DNA of 64,000 nt from an uncultured bacterium (GTDB lineage: Bacteria > Planctomycetota > JAJSAM01 > JAJVHW01), in assembly GCA_937996235.1 (NCBI GenBank), contig CALKVK010000033.1, positions 252,569 through 316,568 on the forward strand, given 5' to 3'. The notes under the pieces were generated by a model, which worked only from the letters and a program-made list of their open reading frames with translations, did no database searches and was not told where the DNA came from. Of the stretch, positions 51,390 to 60,304 are shown piece by piece. Position 1 is the stretch's first letter, and each line of letters starts with the position of its first letter. A program made the position numbers and the translations under genes.

Positions 51390-53717
51390 CTACGGCAACG
51401 GCCCGAACACCGCCACGTCGTTGCCCGCGTTCGCCTCGGTGACGCGGCCGTCGGCGTTCGCGAGCACGAGGGCGTAGCCGCCGGAGGTCGAGATGCCTGC
51501 GGGAAGCTTCACGGTCACGCGGATGCGTCGCTCCTGACCGGGCCGCAGCGCCGCGACCGACACCGACTCGAGCACCGTGTCGCCCGCGTGCAGGACACCG
51601 TCCGGCGAGAGGCCGATCGACGCGACGGAGCCGCCGGCCGCGATTGCGCCGACGTTCGCGACGGCGATCTTGCCGCGCAGTTTCGTCTTCCCGTGCGCGT
51701 GCACGACCTTCAGCGAACGCCACGACGCGCGCAGGTCCGCGACGGGCTGCGCGGTGCCCACGCTCACCTGGACGGTCGCGAGGTTCGAGTCGACGAAGCC
51801 GTCGCGCGCCGCGAACGTGAAGGTGTCCACGCCGGCGAAGGCATCGTCCGGCCGGTACGTCGCACGCGCGCCGAGCAGCGCGACCGTGCCGTGTGCGGGC
51901 TGGGAGACGATGCGGTACGTGAGCGTGCTCCCCGGCCTGTCGCGCGCGGCGAGGTCGATCTGGACCGGCACGCCGGGCTGCGTGGACGCGGAGGCGTCCG
52001 TCGCGGTCGGCGCGACGCTGCGGTTCGGCGATTCACTGCCCGGTCCCGCGTGGCACTCGTAGCAGCCGATCATCTGCCCCCGGAAGAGCCGGTGCGTGCC
52101 GAACCCCGCGACGGTGCGGTCCGCCTGCACCTTCGAGAGCACGGTTCCGCGGTAGTCGATGCCGTGGCAGTCGCGGCAGTCGGATGCGGCTGCGGCGGCG
52201 AGGAGCTTGTCGGCGCCGCCCTCGAGCGCGTCGCCGTGGCGTTCGACCCACGACTGTCCGACGGGGTGCATCCCGTGCGGTCCGCCGGAGAGGGTCGCCG
52301 GCGCCTGGCCGTGACACGCCGCGCACTCCACGAGCACGCCGACGTGCCCCTGCGTCGCGAGACTCTGCACGTTGTCGTTCGCGTGGGACGACGGGAACTC
52401 CGCGTGCGTCGAGCCGTGGCACGCCTCGCACGCGAGTCCGCCGTGGCCGCGCGAGAAGCGGAAGAGCGACAGGCCCGGGGCGGGCGTGTCGGGTGTCGTC
52501 GCGAACGTGGCGTCGGCAGCCTGGCGCGGGTGGATGCCGGAGTCGAACGCGTTGGCGTAGCGGATCTGGCCGGCGTTCCGCACGGCCGTGCCCGTATGGC
52601 AGCTCTGGCAGTCCGGCTCGTCGAGCCAGCCCCGCCGGTTCACGTCGCCGACGACGGGCAGCGTGCCGTGGCAGCTCTGGCACTGCATCGCCATGGTGCC
52701 GTCGGCGGCGACGGAGTTGCCCATCGCCCCGCGCAGGCAGCGCGTCGTCGCACCGGGATGGCAGCGGTAGCACGCCGAGCGGTTCTGGACCGCCGAGAGC
52801 GCGAGCCCTTCCGTCGGATCGACGACCGACGCGTGCATCCAGTGGACGGCCGCGGTCAGCGGACGGACGCCCGCGAAGCCCGTCGTGCCGAGCGCGTTCG
52901 ACGCGTGGCACGCCGCACAGAGCACGGACCTGCCGCCGACGGCCGTTGCGTGGAGGCCCGCCGCGTCGTAGCCCGCCGACTGCAGCGCGTCGGCGAAGAG
53001 CGTGCTGCCCGCCGAGAGGTCGTCGTGCCGCAGCAGGATGTTCAGCCGGTAGTCGCGCTGCGGATCGGGATCGTGCGCCCAGCCCGCGACCGGGCGCGCG
53101 GCCGGCGGCGCGTCGGACGCGTGGCACGCGCGGCAGTCCATCTCGTCGGAGACGGGGAGGACGATGTCGGTGGTCGCGATCACGGCGCCCGTCGCGTCGC
53201 GCGCGACGAGGCGCATCAGCGGATAGCTGTTGCGATGTCCGGCGTCGTCGAGCGGCGTGATCGGGACGCCCTCGGCGATCCACCAGTCGTTCGCGGCGTC
53301 CCACGTCATCGGCTGCGGCTGGTTCGCGAGGCCCGGCATCGACGCGCCGGCGAGTCCGGTGTCGGGTGCAGGCGACGCCCCGAAGAGCTCGCCCACGTGC
53401 GTCCAGAACGCCGTCTTGCCGACCGACGTGGTGTTGATCGAACCGGTCGCGTCGGCGACCGCCTCGTAGGTGACGGTCACGCCGTTCGCACTCCGCACGA
53501 GCCGTCCCTCGCGGACGAGCTGCGCGTGGATCGTGTTGTACGGCGGCAGGATCGAGAAGACGCCGTAGTCGGCGTCCATGCAGTGCATCCCCAGGTTGTT
53601 CCAGCCGAGCAGGCGCGTGCCCGGAGCGGCGCTGGGGGACGGTGAACCGGCGAGCGGCGCGGCGACGATGGCCGAGGCGAGCGCCGCGACGGTGGCGACG
53701 AGCACGAGCTTCGACAT
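51390..53717 (-). CDS. Nine-haem c-type cytochrome with C-terminal cadherin-like/CARDB-like domains
   Basis: A 775-residue secreted protein with a signal peptide (LVATVAALASAIVAAPLAG). Nine CxxCH haem sites lie between about 195 and 570: CRACH, CAACH, CYRCH, CQSCH twice, CEACH, CAACH, CRDCH, CYECH. Two C-terminal beta domains follow (GSTLTYRIVSQPAHGTVALLG cadherin-like; a CARDB-like domain ending NAGNDVAVFG). Expected role: periplasmic or surface electron transfer. No oxidoreductase partner is adjacent. AAAGGAG precedes ATG 53717. Confidence 0.92.
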   Translation of the reverse strand: MSKLVLVATVAALASAIVAAPLAGSPSPSAAPGTRLLGWNNLGMHCMDADYGVFSILPPYNTIHAQLVREGRLVRSANGVTVTYEAVADATGSINTTSVGKTAFWTHVGELFGASPAPDTGLAGASMPGLANQPQPMTWDAANDWWIAEGVPITPLDDAGHRNSYPLMRLVARDATGAVIATTDIVLPVSDEMDCRACHASDAPPAARPVAGWAHDPDPQRDYRLNILLRHDDLSAGSTLFADALQSAGYDAAGLHATAVGGRSVLCAACHASNALGTTGFAGVRPLTAAVHWMHASVVDPTEGLALSAVQNRSACYRCHPGATTRCLRGAMGNSVAADGTMAMQCQSCHGTLPVVGDVNRRGWLDEPDCQSCHTGTAVRNAGQIRYANAFDSGIHPRQAADATFATTPDTPAPGLSLFRFSRGHGGLACEACHGSTHAEFPSSHANDNVQSLATQGHVGVLVECAACHGQAPATLSGGPHGMHPVGQSWVERHGDALEGGADKLLAAAAASDCRDCHGIDYRGTVLSKVQADRTVAGFGTHRLFRGQMIGCYECHAGPGSESPNRSVAPTATDASASTQPGVPVQIDLAARDRPGSTLTYRIVSQPAHGTVALLGARATYRPDDAFAGVDTFTFAARDGFVDSNLATVQVSVGTAQPVADLRASWRSLKVVHAHGKTKLRGKIAVANVGAIAAGGSVASIGLSPDGVLHAGDTVLESVSVAALRPGQERRIRVTVKLPAGISTSGGYALVLANADGRVTEANAGNDVAVFGPLP

Positions 53718-53744
53718 CGAACGCTCCTTTCGAGAGAGCGTTCG
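53718..53744 (-). promoter_or_regulatory. Leader hairpin over the ribosome-binding site of the nine-haem cytochrome gene
   Basis: CGAACGCTC (53718-53726) and GAGCGTTCG (53736-53744) form a perfect 9-bp stem. In the mRNA the second arm contains GGAG directly before the ATG, so folding would hide the ribosome-binding site. A TAGCGT box lies about 30 bases upstream of the start. Confidence 0.5.
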
Positions 53745-53890
53745 ACGCTACGCCGCCACGGGCCGCGCCGCGGTGACGGCCGTCGCGGGCGGCATGAAGC
53801 CGCCGCGGGGCGGACCGTCGTCACCGCCGCAGGCAGCTCCGGAGCGTCTCGTGCGCCTGCGGTCGCCGCGCGGCGCGACTGCAGTCGCCG

Positions 53891-54859
53891 TCAGCGCGCC
53901 AGGTGCTCGCGGTACCACGCCACCGTCTCGGCGAGCGCGGCGTCGAGGTCCCACGAGGGCTTCCAGTCGAGCACGGAGCGCGCGAGGGAGCAGTCGAGGT
54001 ACTGCTCGCGGATCTCGCGCGAGGCCTCGCCGCGGACGTCGGGCACGAGGTCGGTGCGGCCCATCACACGCAGGATGTGGTCGACGAGCTCGAGCACCGT
54101 CACCGGCGTCTCGTTGCCGAAGTTGAAGGCGCGGCCGACGACCGCCGGGTCGGGCATGCGCTCGGCGAGCGTCAGGTAGCTGTGCACGGCGTCGCGCACG
54201 TAGAAGTAGTCGCGCACGTACGTGCCGTCGCTGCGGATCACGGGGCGTTCGCCCGCCAGCGCCGAGCGGATCGTGCCGGGGACGAGGCGGCTCCAGTTGA
54301 GGTCGCCCGCGCCGAACAGGTTGCCGCAGCGCGTGATCGCGACGGGCAGCCCGTACGAGTGGTGGTACGAGAGCGAGATGAGGTCGGTGCAGGACTTCGA
54401 GACGTCGTAGGGGAAGCGGCCCGCGAGCGGCGCGTCCTCCTTGTAGGGCAGCACGGACTGGCAGCCGTACGCCTTGTCGCTCGACGCGACGAGCACGCGC
54501 TTGACCTGCGGGCCGAGCAGGCGGCAGGCCTCGAGCAGGAGCCACGTGCCGCGGATGTTCGCCTCGAAGGTCGAGAGCGGCGAGCGCGCGGCGGTGCCGA
54601 CGATCGTCTGCGCGCCGAGGTGGAAGACGGAGTCGACCTCGTGCTCGTTGAGCGCGCGCAGCACGAGCTCGAGATCGGTGAGCTCGCCGCGCACGATGCG
54701 CGCGCGCGCGAGGTCGCCCGAGCGCACGAGCTCGCTGCCCGGCACCCAGTCGCGCACGAGGCAGACGACGTCGGCTCCGCGCGCGAGCAGCTCGCCGACC
54801 AGCCCCGAGCCGAGCAGACCCGTCGCGCCCGTGACGAGGACGCTGCGCCCCTTCCACAT
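53891..54859 (-). CDS. rfbG: NAD-dependent sugar dehydratase, probably CDP-glucose 4,6-dehydratase
   Basis: A 322-residue extended short-chain dehydrogenase. NAD site TGATGLLGSGLVG, catalytic Tyr/Lys in YDVSKSCTD, then GNLFGAGDLNWSRLVPGTIRS and RDYFYVRDAVH. SSDKAYG and the GDLNWSRLVP region match the CDP-glucose 4,6-dehydratase group more than GalE. The adjacent cytidylyltransferase makes its expected substrate. It starts at ATG 54859, 2 bases from the upstream stop (54862), with GGAAG before it. Last gene of the cluster. Confidence 0.85.
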   Translation of the reverse strand: MWKGRSVLVTGATGLLGSGLVGELLARGADVVCLVRDWVPGSELVRSGDLARARIVRGELTDLELVLRALNEHEVDSVFHLGAQTIVGTAARSPLSTFEANIRGTWLLLEACRLLGPQVKRVLVASSDKAYGCQSVLPYKEDAPLAGRFPYDVSKSCTDLISLSYHHSYGLPVAITRCGNLFGAGDLNWSRLVPGTIRSALAGERPVIRSDGTYVRDYFYVRDAVHSYLTLAERMPDPAVVGRAFNFGNETPVTVLELVDHILRVMGRTDLVPDVRGEASREIREQYLDCSLARSVLDWKPSWDLDAALAETVAWYREHLAR

Positions 54860-54861
54860 GC

Positions 54862-55659
54862 TCACTTCCAGACCCTCCAGGGCGCGTCGCCGCGGCGCCA
54901 CATCTCGTTCAGGACGAGCGACTCCTTGTACGTGTCCATCGAGTACCAGAAGCCGTCGTGCCGGTAGAGCGCGAGCTCGCGGTCCTCGGCGAGGCGCGCG
55001 AGGCTCTCGGTCTCGAGCACGCAGTCGGGCTCGTCGCGCACGTAGTCGAACACGCGGCGGTCCATGACGAAGAAGCCGCCGCTCGTCATCTCGGACATCA
55101 GCGGCTTCTCCTGCCAGTACGAGACCACCTGGTTCTCGTCGGCGCGCACGACGCCGTAGCGCGAGCGCGGGTGGAAGCCGGTGAGCGTCGCGATCTTGCC
55201 CTTCTCCTGGTGCAGGCGCACCAGCGCGTCGAGGTCGATGTCGCTCAGCCCGTCGCAGTAGTTGAAGAGGAACCAGTCGCTGTCGATGTGGTGCCGCGCG
55301 CGCGAGAGGCGTGCGCCGGTCTGCGAGGTCTCGCCGGTCTCGGCGAACACGATCTCCCAGTCCTCGACGTCCGCGTCGCTCGCGAGCGCGCGCTGCGTGC
55401 CGCTGCGCAGGTCGAGCACGAAGTCGCTGTCGCGCCAGCGGTAGTTGAGGAAGTAGTCCTTGATCATGTCGCCGCGGTAGCCGAGGCAGAGCACGAAGCG
55501 GCGGTAGCCCCAGTGGTGGTACGTGCGCATGAGGTGCCAGAGGATGGGCCGCCCGCCCACCGGCACGAGCGCCTTCGGCTTGAACTCGGTCTCCTCGCGC
55601 AGGCGCGTGCCCTGACCGCCGCAGAGGATCACGACCTGTTCGTCACGCATCGGCGTCAC
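54862..55659 (-). CDS. rfbF: Glucose-1-phosphate cytidylyltransferase
   Basis: A 265-residue nucleotidyltransferase making CDP-glucose. VVILCGGQGTRLREETEFKPKALVPVGGRPILWHLM at the N-terminus is the sugar-nucleotidyl fingerprint (here described over its two parts, CGGQGTRLREET and KPKALVPVGGRPI). CLGYRGDMIKDYFLNYRW is typical of RfbF. GTG 55659 overlaps the methyltransferase stop (GTGA) and has GGAGGGAG upstream; ATG 55650 would remove 3 residues. Confidence 0.95.
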   Translation of the reverse strand: MTPMRDEQVVILCGGQGTRLREETEFKPKALVPVGGRPILWHLMRTYHHWGYRRFVLCLGYRGDMIKDYFLNYRWRDSDFVLDLRSGTQRALASDADVEDWEIVFAETGETSQTGARLSRARHHIDSDWFLFNYCDGLSDIDLDALVRLHQEKGKIATLTGFHPRSRYGVVRADENQVVSYWQEKPLMSEMTSGGFFVMDRRVFDYVRDEPDCVLETESLARLAEDRELALYRHDGFWYSMDTYKESLVLNEMWRRGDAPWRVWK

Positions 55660-56912
55660 AGAGCGCTCCCTCCGCCCATCACGGCGGGTTCGGGGATGGG
55701 GACGATGAAGCGCCCGCCGCGGCGCGCGTACTCGGCCTGCTGGCCGACGATCTCGTCGGCGAGGTTCCACGGCAGGATGAGGAGATAGTCGGGACGGCGC
55801 TCGAGCACGGCCTCGACGGGCAGCACCGGCAGGTGCGTGCCGGGAGTGTAGCGGCCGACCTTGAGCGGGTTCCGGTCCACCACGAAGTCGAGCGTCTCGC
55901 GCCCGATGCCGCAGTAGTTGAGCAGCGTGTTGCCCTTCGCGGGCGCGCCGTACGCGGCGATCGTGCGGCCCTCGGCGCGCAGTCCGTGCAGCAGCTCCCG
56001 CAGCCGCACGCGGTGCTGCGCGACGTCGCGCGCGAACTCGTGGTAGCGCGCGGGGTCGGTGAAGCGCGCGGCGCGCTCCTCCTCGACGCGGGCGCGGACG
56101 GACGCGGCGTGCTCGATGCGCCCCTTCGCGGGCCGGCCCCAGATGCGCAGCGAGCCGCCGTGCACGGGCACGTCGTCGATGCGCTCGATGCGCACGCCGG
56201 CGGCGGCGTACATGTGCGCGAGGGCCGTCACGGAGAAGTACGAGAGGTGCTCGTGGTAGACGGTGTCGTACTCGAAGCGGTCGAGCAGGTGGCCGAGCCA
56301 CGGCGCCTCGACGACGACCGTGCCGCCCTCGCCCGCGACCTCGGCCATGCCCGCGAGGAAGCCGCGCGGGTCGTCCACGTGCGCGAAGACGTTGTTCGCG
56401 ATGACGCACGCCGCGTGGCCGTGCTCGGCCGCGATCTCGCGCGCCGACTGCCGGTCGAAGAAGCGGTTGACGGTCGGGACGCCGCGCTCGCGCGCCAGCT
56501 CCGCGAGGTTCGTGGCGGGCTCGACGCCGAGCGTCCGCACGCCCATCTTCTGCAGGTGGAGCAGCAGACTGCCGTCGTTGCTCGCGACCTCGACGACCTG
56601 CTGGTCGGCGCGCGGGCGGACCTCGTCGACCACCGCCTGCGCGTAGCCGGCGAAGTGCGCGTCCATCGCCTTGGACATGCCGGTCATGTAGAGGTAGTGC
56701 CCGAACAACACGACCGGGTCGATGACGTCCACGAGCTGGACGAGCGAGCAGTCGCGGCAGAGGTTCACGACGAGCGGGTAGCGCGCCTCGTCCGCGAACT
56801 CCCGGTCGCTCGCCGGGAGCGCGTTCGCGAGGGGCTGGAGCCCCAGGTCGAGGAACGGCTCGAGAGCCGGGCTGTCGCAGCCTCGGCACGTGGTCGATCG
56901 CCTGTGGGTCAT
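55656..56912 (-). CDS. Sugar C-methyltransferase (NDP-hexose type)
   Basis: A 418-residue protein with three parts: an N-terminal zinc-binding region with CRGC and CRDC pairs, a central SAM methyltransferase (VVEVASNDGSLLLHLQ), and a C-terminal hexose-binding region (YGAPAKGNTLLNYCGIG, DRNPLKVGRYTPGTHLPV). This order is that of C-methyltransferases acting on 4-keto NDP-sugars (TylC3/NovU type). It should add a methyl branch to the CDP-4-keto sugar made by the neighbours. ATG 56912 overlaps the upstream stop (ATGA). Confidence 0.92.
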   Translation of the reverse strand: MTHRRSTTCRGCDSPALEPFLDLGLQPLANALPASDREFADEARYPLVVNLCRDCSLVQLVDVIDPVVLFGHYLYMTGMSKAMDAHFAGYAQAVVDEVRPRADQQVVEVASNDGSLLLHLQKMGVRTLGVEPATNLAELARERGVPTVNRFFDRQSAREIAAEHGHAACVIANNVFAHVDDPRGFLAGMAEVAGEGGTVVVEAPWLGHLLDRFEYDTVYHEHLSYFSVTALAHMYAAAGVRIERIDDVPVHGGSLRIWGRPAKGRIEHAASVRARVEEERAARFTDPARYHEFARDVAQHRVRLRELLHGLRAEGRTIAAYGAPAKGNTLLNYCGIGRETLDFVVDRNPLKVGRYTPGTHLPVLPVEAVLERRPDYLLILPWNLADEIVGQQAEYARRGGRFIVPIPEPAVMGGGSAL

Positions 56913-57895
56913 GCGCTCCGCTGCCTCCACTCCGCCAGCCGTGCGAGCGTGCGACGGACGCCGTCCGCGACGCTCGTCGCGGGGCGCCAGCCGACGAGGC
57001 GCACGATGCTCTCCGTGTTCACGGGACCGTGCACCATCTCCTCCCTCGTGTTCGCGATCGCGCCGAACCGCAGCGCGGCGCGTTCGATTCCGAGGACGTC
57101 CGCAGCCCGTTCCACGAACTCCCGTACCGCAAGCAGAGTGCCGGAGGCGGCGTTCACCACCGGCGGCGCCGGGGCGGGGACCGCGGCGAGCCGCACGAGC
57201 GCCTCGGCGACGTCCTCGACGTACGTGAAGTCGCGCCGCTGGAGGCCCTCGGTCAGGTCCGACGGCCGGCCCGCGGCGGCGGCGGCGATCAGCGTGGGGA
57301 GGAGGCGCCCCGGCGGCTCGCCCGGGCCGTACACGGTGAAGGCGCGCACGACGACGCAGCGCAGCCCCTCGTCTTCGGCGAGCCGCGCCAGCGCCTGCGT
57401 GCCCGCGAGCTTCGTGCGGCCGTAGACCGACTGCGGCAGCGCGGGGCCGCTCTCGCGCAGATCGCCGCCCGCGTCGCCGTACTCGGCCGCCGAGCCCACG
57501 TGCACCAGTTCCGGGCGCCGGTCCGACGCCGCGTCGGCCGGGCGTCCGAGGAGCGCGCGGCCGAGCCGCTCGGGCAGGAGCGCGTTGACGGCCGCGGCGC
57601 GCGCGGGGTCGCGCTCCTCCGGCCGCACGCCGTAGCCGGCGACGTTCACGACGACGTCCGGCGCGACCGCCGCGACGAGCGCCTCCACGTCGCCCTCGCG
57701 CTCGACGTCGCAGCGGTGCACGGGCAGGTCGAGCGCGTGGGCCGCGAGCACGGCGCGGGCGGCGTCGGGCGTGCGCGCGGACGCGACGACGTCGGCGCCG
57801 GCCGCGGCGAAGGCGGCGGCCGCCCAGCGGCCGACGAAGCCGCTCGCACCGAGCACCAGCACGCGGCGGCCGGCGAGCCAGGGCGGCGGCGTCAT
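56909..57895 (-). CDS. NAD-dependent sugar epimerase/reductase
   Basis: A 328-residue extended SDR: LVLGASGFVGRWAAAAF for the NAD site, VNVAGYGVRPEERDP, the catalytic YGRTKLAG, and DFTYVEDVAEALVRLA. It probably epimerises or reduces the branched keto-sugar of the cluster. It starts ATGA-overlapped with the membrane glycosyltransferase stop at 57892-57895. Exact reaction unknown. Confidence 0.88.
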   Translation of the reverse strand: MTPPPWLAGRRVLVLGASGFVGRWAAAAFAAAGADVVASARTPDAARAVLAAHALDLPVHRCDVEREGDVEALVAAVAPDVVVNVAGYGVRPEERDPARAAAVNALLPERLGRALLGRPADAASDRRPELVHVGSAAEYGDAGGDLRESGPALPQSVYGRTKLAGTQALARLAEDEGLRCVVVRAFTVYGPGEPPGRLLPTLIAAAAAGRPSDLTEGLQRRDFTYVEDVAEALVRLAAVPAPAPPVVNAASGTLLAVREFVERAADVLGIERAALRFGAIANTREEMVHGPVNTESIVRLVGWRPATSVADGVRRTLARLAEWRQRSA

Positions 57896-60108
57896 CGCGA
57901 TGCCCTCCGGATGCACGGCGCGCCGCCGCTCTTCGAGCGCCCGAGCACGTGCACGACCGGCCGGTCCGGGAACGCCGCGCGCAACTGCGCCTCGACCTCC
58001 GGTCCGAGGTCGCGCGCGAAGAGCGGTCCGTCGGTCGCGAGCGTCGGCGGGTTCAGCGCGAGCGCCGACGCGGTGTCGGCGACGTCGCCGTCCACGAGCA
58101 CCAGCGAGCGGCCGAGCGTGCCCGACTCCGCGAGGTGCAGGTAGTCCGCGTGGAAGCCGCGGTAGTCCACGTAGCGCGCGACGGCGCGCCACGGCGTGAA
58201 CGTGGTCAGTGCGAGCGCACACGAGAGCGCCACGCCGAGCGCGACGCGCGCCGCGGCGTCGCCGACGCCCCGCGCGGCGAGCACGGCGGCCAGGGTCTCC
58301 GCGCCGCGCAGCGTGAGCCACACGAGCGCGGGGAGCATCGCGAACCAGTAGCGCGGGCCGTAGTCGGGGCCGCCGCTGAACCAGTAGAGCGACATGCCGA
58401 GGGCCACCGCCGCCGCGAGGGCCGCAGCCGCCGCGTCGCGGCGCGTGAAGCGGCCGAGCGCGGCGTGCGCCCAGACGAGGAGCAGCGAGCCCGCCGCCCA
58501 CCCGAACAGCTCGGTGTGCAGGTTGCAGAGGTTCTGGTTCAGGTTGACGAGCACGTCGGCGAGACCGTGTCCCGGGAGCGGATCGAGTCCGCCCCACGCG
58601 TTCGGCACGTTGCCGACGTCCGCGCCGAAGCCGAGTCGATTCGCGCCCGGGTACCACAGCACGTCGAGGTAGCGGCCCATCGGATCCTGCGTCGCGCGGC
58701 CCGTCAGCGTGGCGTTGAAGAGCGCGAGCGGCAGCGCGCCGAGCACACAGCCGAGCGAGTACGCGCCGACACTCACCACGCGCGGCCGCGCACGCGCCAG
58801 CGCCCACACACCGGTGAGGGTGCCGAGCACGAGGCCGTCCATGGGGCGCACGACGACGCACGCGCCGAACGCGAGTCCCGCGAGCGCCGCGCGGAGCGGG
58901 TTCTGCGCGCGGTCGGGCGGCGTGAGCAGCAGCCATCCCGCGAGCGCCAGGGTCAGCGTCGCGACGTGCGTCATGTCGGACGCGGCGAGGAACAGGAACC
59001 ACGGCGACGCGGCGAGGAGCAGCGTGGCCGCGAGCGCCGGGCCGCGGTCGAGCAGGCGCCGCGCGAACGCGTGCGCGAGCAGCACGGAGACGCCGCCGAG
59101 CAGCGGGTTCACGAGCCACGGCACGCCCGCGAGCACGCCGAGTGCGAGCAGCGCCGGCCACCCGGGGTTCGTCGTCGAGAACCACGTGCCGTTGCGCACG
59201 TCGAGCAGGTAGTCGGCGAACGCCTCGGGCACCGGCGGCGCGGGCGCGGTGACGTGGCCCGCCGCGAGGCAGCGCGCCTGGAAGAGGTACGCGACGCCGT
59301 CGGGCAGGTGGGGGACGCGGTCGTTGACGGCGACCGCGATCACGGCCGCCGCGACGACGAAGAGCAGCGCGACCGTCCGCACCACCCGCACGTCGCGCCC
59401 CGGCTCGGCGAGCCGCCGCGCGCGCTCCGTCCACGTGTGCAGCGTCGCGGTCGGGACCGCGGCCACCGCCAGCACCGCCGTCGCGACGTGCAGCGCGGTG
59501 AGCGCGAGTGCCGCGGCGAGCAGCGCGGCATAGGGCCCCGCGAAGCGCGTCCCGCCCTCGCGGAAGAGCGGCGTCGCGTGCGCGGCCACGAACACGAACG
59601 CGACCGCGCTCGGGGCGAGCACGCGCAGCGGCAGCAGCGCACGCGCGGCGCGGAGGACGCGTCCCAGGTGCCGCCGCGTGCCCGCGACGACCACGAGCGT
59701 CTCGACCGCCAGCACCGCCGCCGCGAGCGCGCCGAGACCGTGCGTGAGGTTCGCCGGCCGCAGGTCGAGGTACTGCAGCCAGAGCGGCGACGTGAGCGTG
59801 AGCTGCGCCGCGGTGCCGAGCAGCAGGAGGCTCCCGAGGAGCGTCGCGCCGCGGTACGGGCGCGTCCAGCCCCACGCGGCGAGCAGCGCGGCGAGCCCGC
59901 ACTGCGCGAGCCAGAAGCCCTCGAGCGTGCGCCCGCCGCCCGCGACGCGCTCGGTCGGGACGAGGAACGCCGCGACGAGTGCGGCGGCGCCGCCGAGGAG
60001 GCCGACGACCTGTAGCCCGTGTCGTCCGCCGACTCCCGCGCCCGGCGCGTCGCCGGAGTCTCGATCTCGGCGTCGGCGCTCCTCGGACGGGGCGTTCAAC
60101 CCCGACAT
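57892..60108 (-). CDS. Polytopic membrane glycosyltransferase (GT39/ArnT-like)
   Basis: A 738-residue frame with about 12-14 membrane helices (VVGLLGGAAALVAAFLV, ALAAAVLAVETLVVVAG, VALLFVVAAAVIAVAVND and others). The first outward loop, LPDGVAYLFQARCLAAGHV, has the Asp-rich position of C-type glycosyltransferases, and PGWPALLALG and GPRYWFAMLPALVWL are also typical. It would use a polyprenyl-phosphate sugar. The first 33 residues, SGLNAPSEERRRRDRDSG and onward, come from family A copy 4, so the true start is unclear: the ATG at 60108 is inside the element and the membrane part begins at about 60007. Confidence 0.8.
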   Translation of the reverse strand: MSGLNAPSEERRRRDRDSGDAPGAGVGGRHGLQVVGLLGGAAALVAAFLVPTERVAGGGRTLEGFWLAQCGLAALLAAWGWTRPYRGATLLGSLLLLGTAAQLTLTSPLWLQYLDLRPANLTHGLGALAAAVLAVETLVVVAGTRRHLGRVLRAARALLPLRVLAPSAVAFVFVAAHATPLFREGGTRFAGPYAALLAAALALTALHVATAVLAVAAVPTATLHTWTERARRLAEPGRDVRVVRTVALLFVVAAAVIAVAVNDRVPHLPDGVAYLFQARCLAAGHVTAPAPPVPEAFADYLLDVRNGTWFSTTNPGWPALLALGVLAGVPWLVNPLLGGVSVLLAHAFARRLLDRGPALAATLLLAASPWFLFLAASDMTHVATLTLALAGWLLLTPPDRAQNPLRAALAGLAFGACVVVRPMDGLVLGTLTGVWALARARPRVVSVGAYSLGCVLGALPLALFNATLTGRATQDPMGRYLDVLWYPGANRLGFGADVGNVPNAWGGLDPLPGHGLADVLVNLNQNLCNLHTELFGWAAGSLLLVWAHAALGRFTRRDAAAAALAAAVALGMSLYWFSGGPDYGPRYWFAMLPALVWLTLRGAETLAAVLAARGVGDAAARVALGVALSCALALTTFTPWRAVARYVDYRGFHADYLHLAESGTLGRSLVLVDGDVADTASALALNPPTLATDGPLFARDLGPEVEAQLRAAFPDRPVVHVLGRSKSGGAPCIRRASR

Positions 60109-60250
60109 CGTCGCGCCTCCTTGAGCTCGCGCCTCCGGCTCGGCCGGGACGAACCGTCTTCTGCCCGTCGGCTGTCTTCACGGCTGCGCGTCACGCGCTC
60201 ACGGCCGCTCGGCCGCACGCAGCGCGCGAGTTGGCGGACGATCCGGGCTA
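60013..60250 (-). mobile_element. Family A inverted-repeat element, copy 4 (MITE-like)
   Basis: A 238 bp copy with TA at both ends. The left end is TAGCCCGTGTCGTCCGCC and the right is GGCGGACGATCCGGGCTA. It is oriented as copy 1. It overlaps the start region of the membrane glycosyltransferase and contributes its only visible ATG. The rest of the 60109-60304 gap holds nothing recognised. Confidence 0.78.
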
Positions 60251-60304
60251 CCGCGCGGTCGGTCGTTCCGGGCCGGTCGCCGTCGGCGCGGCGGCCGGTC
60301 GACG

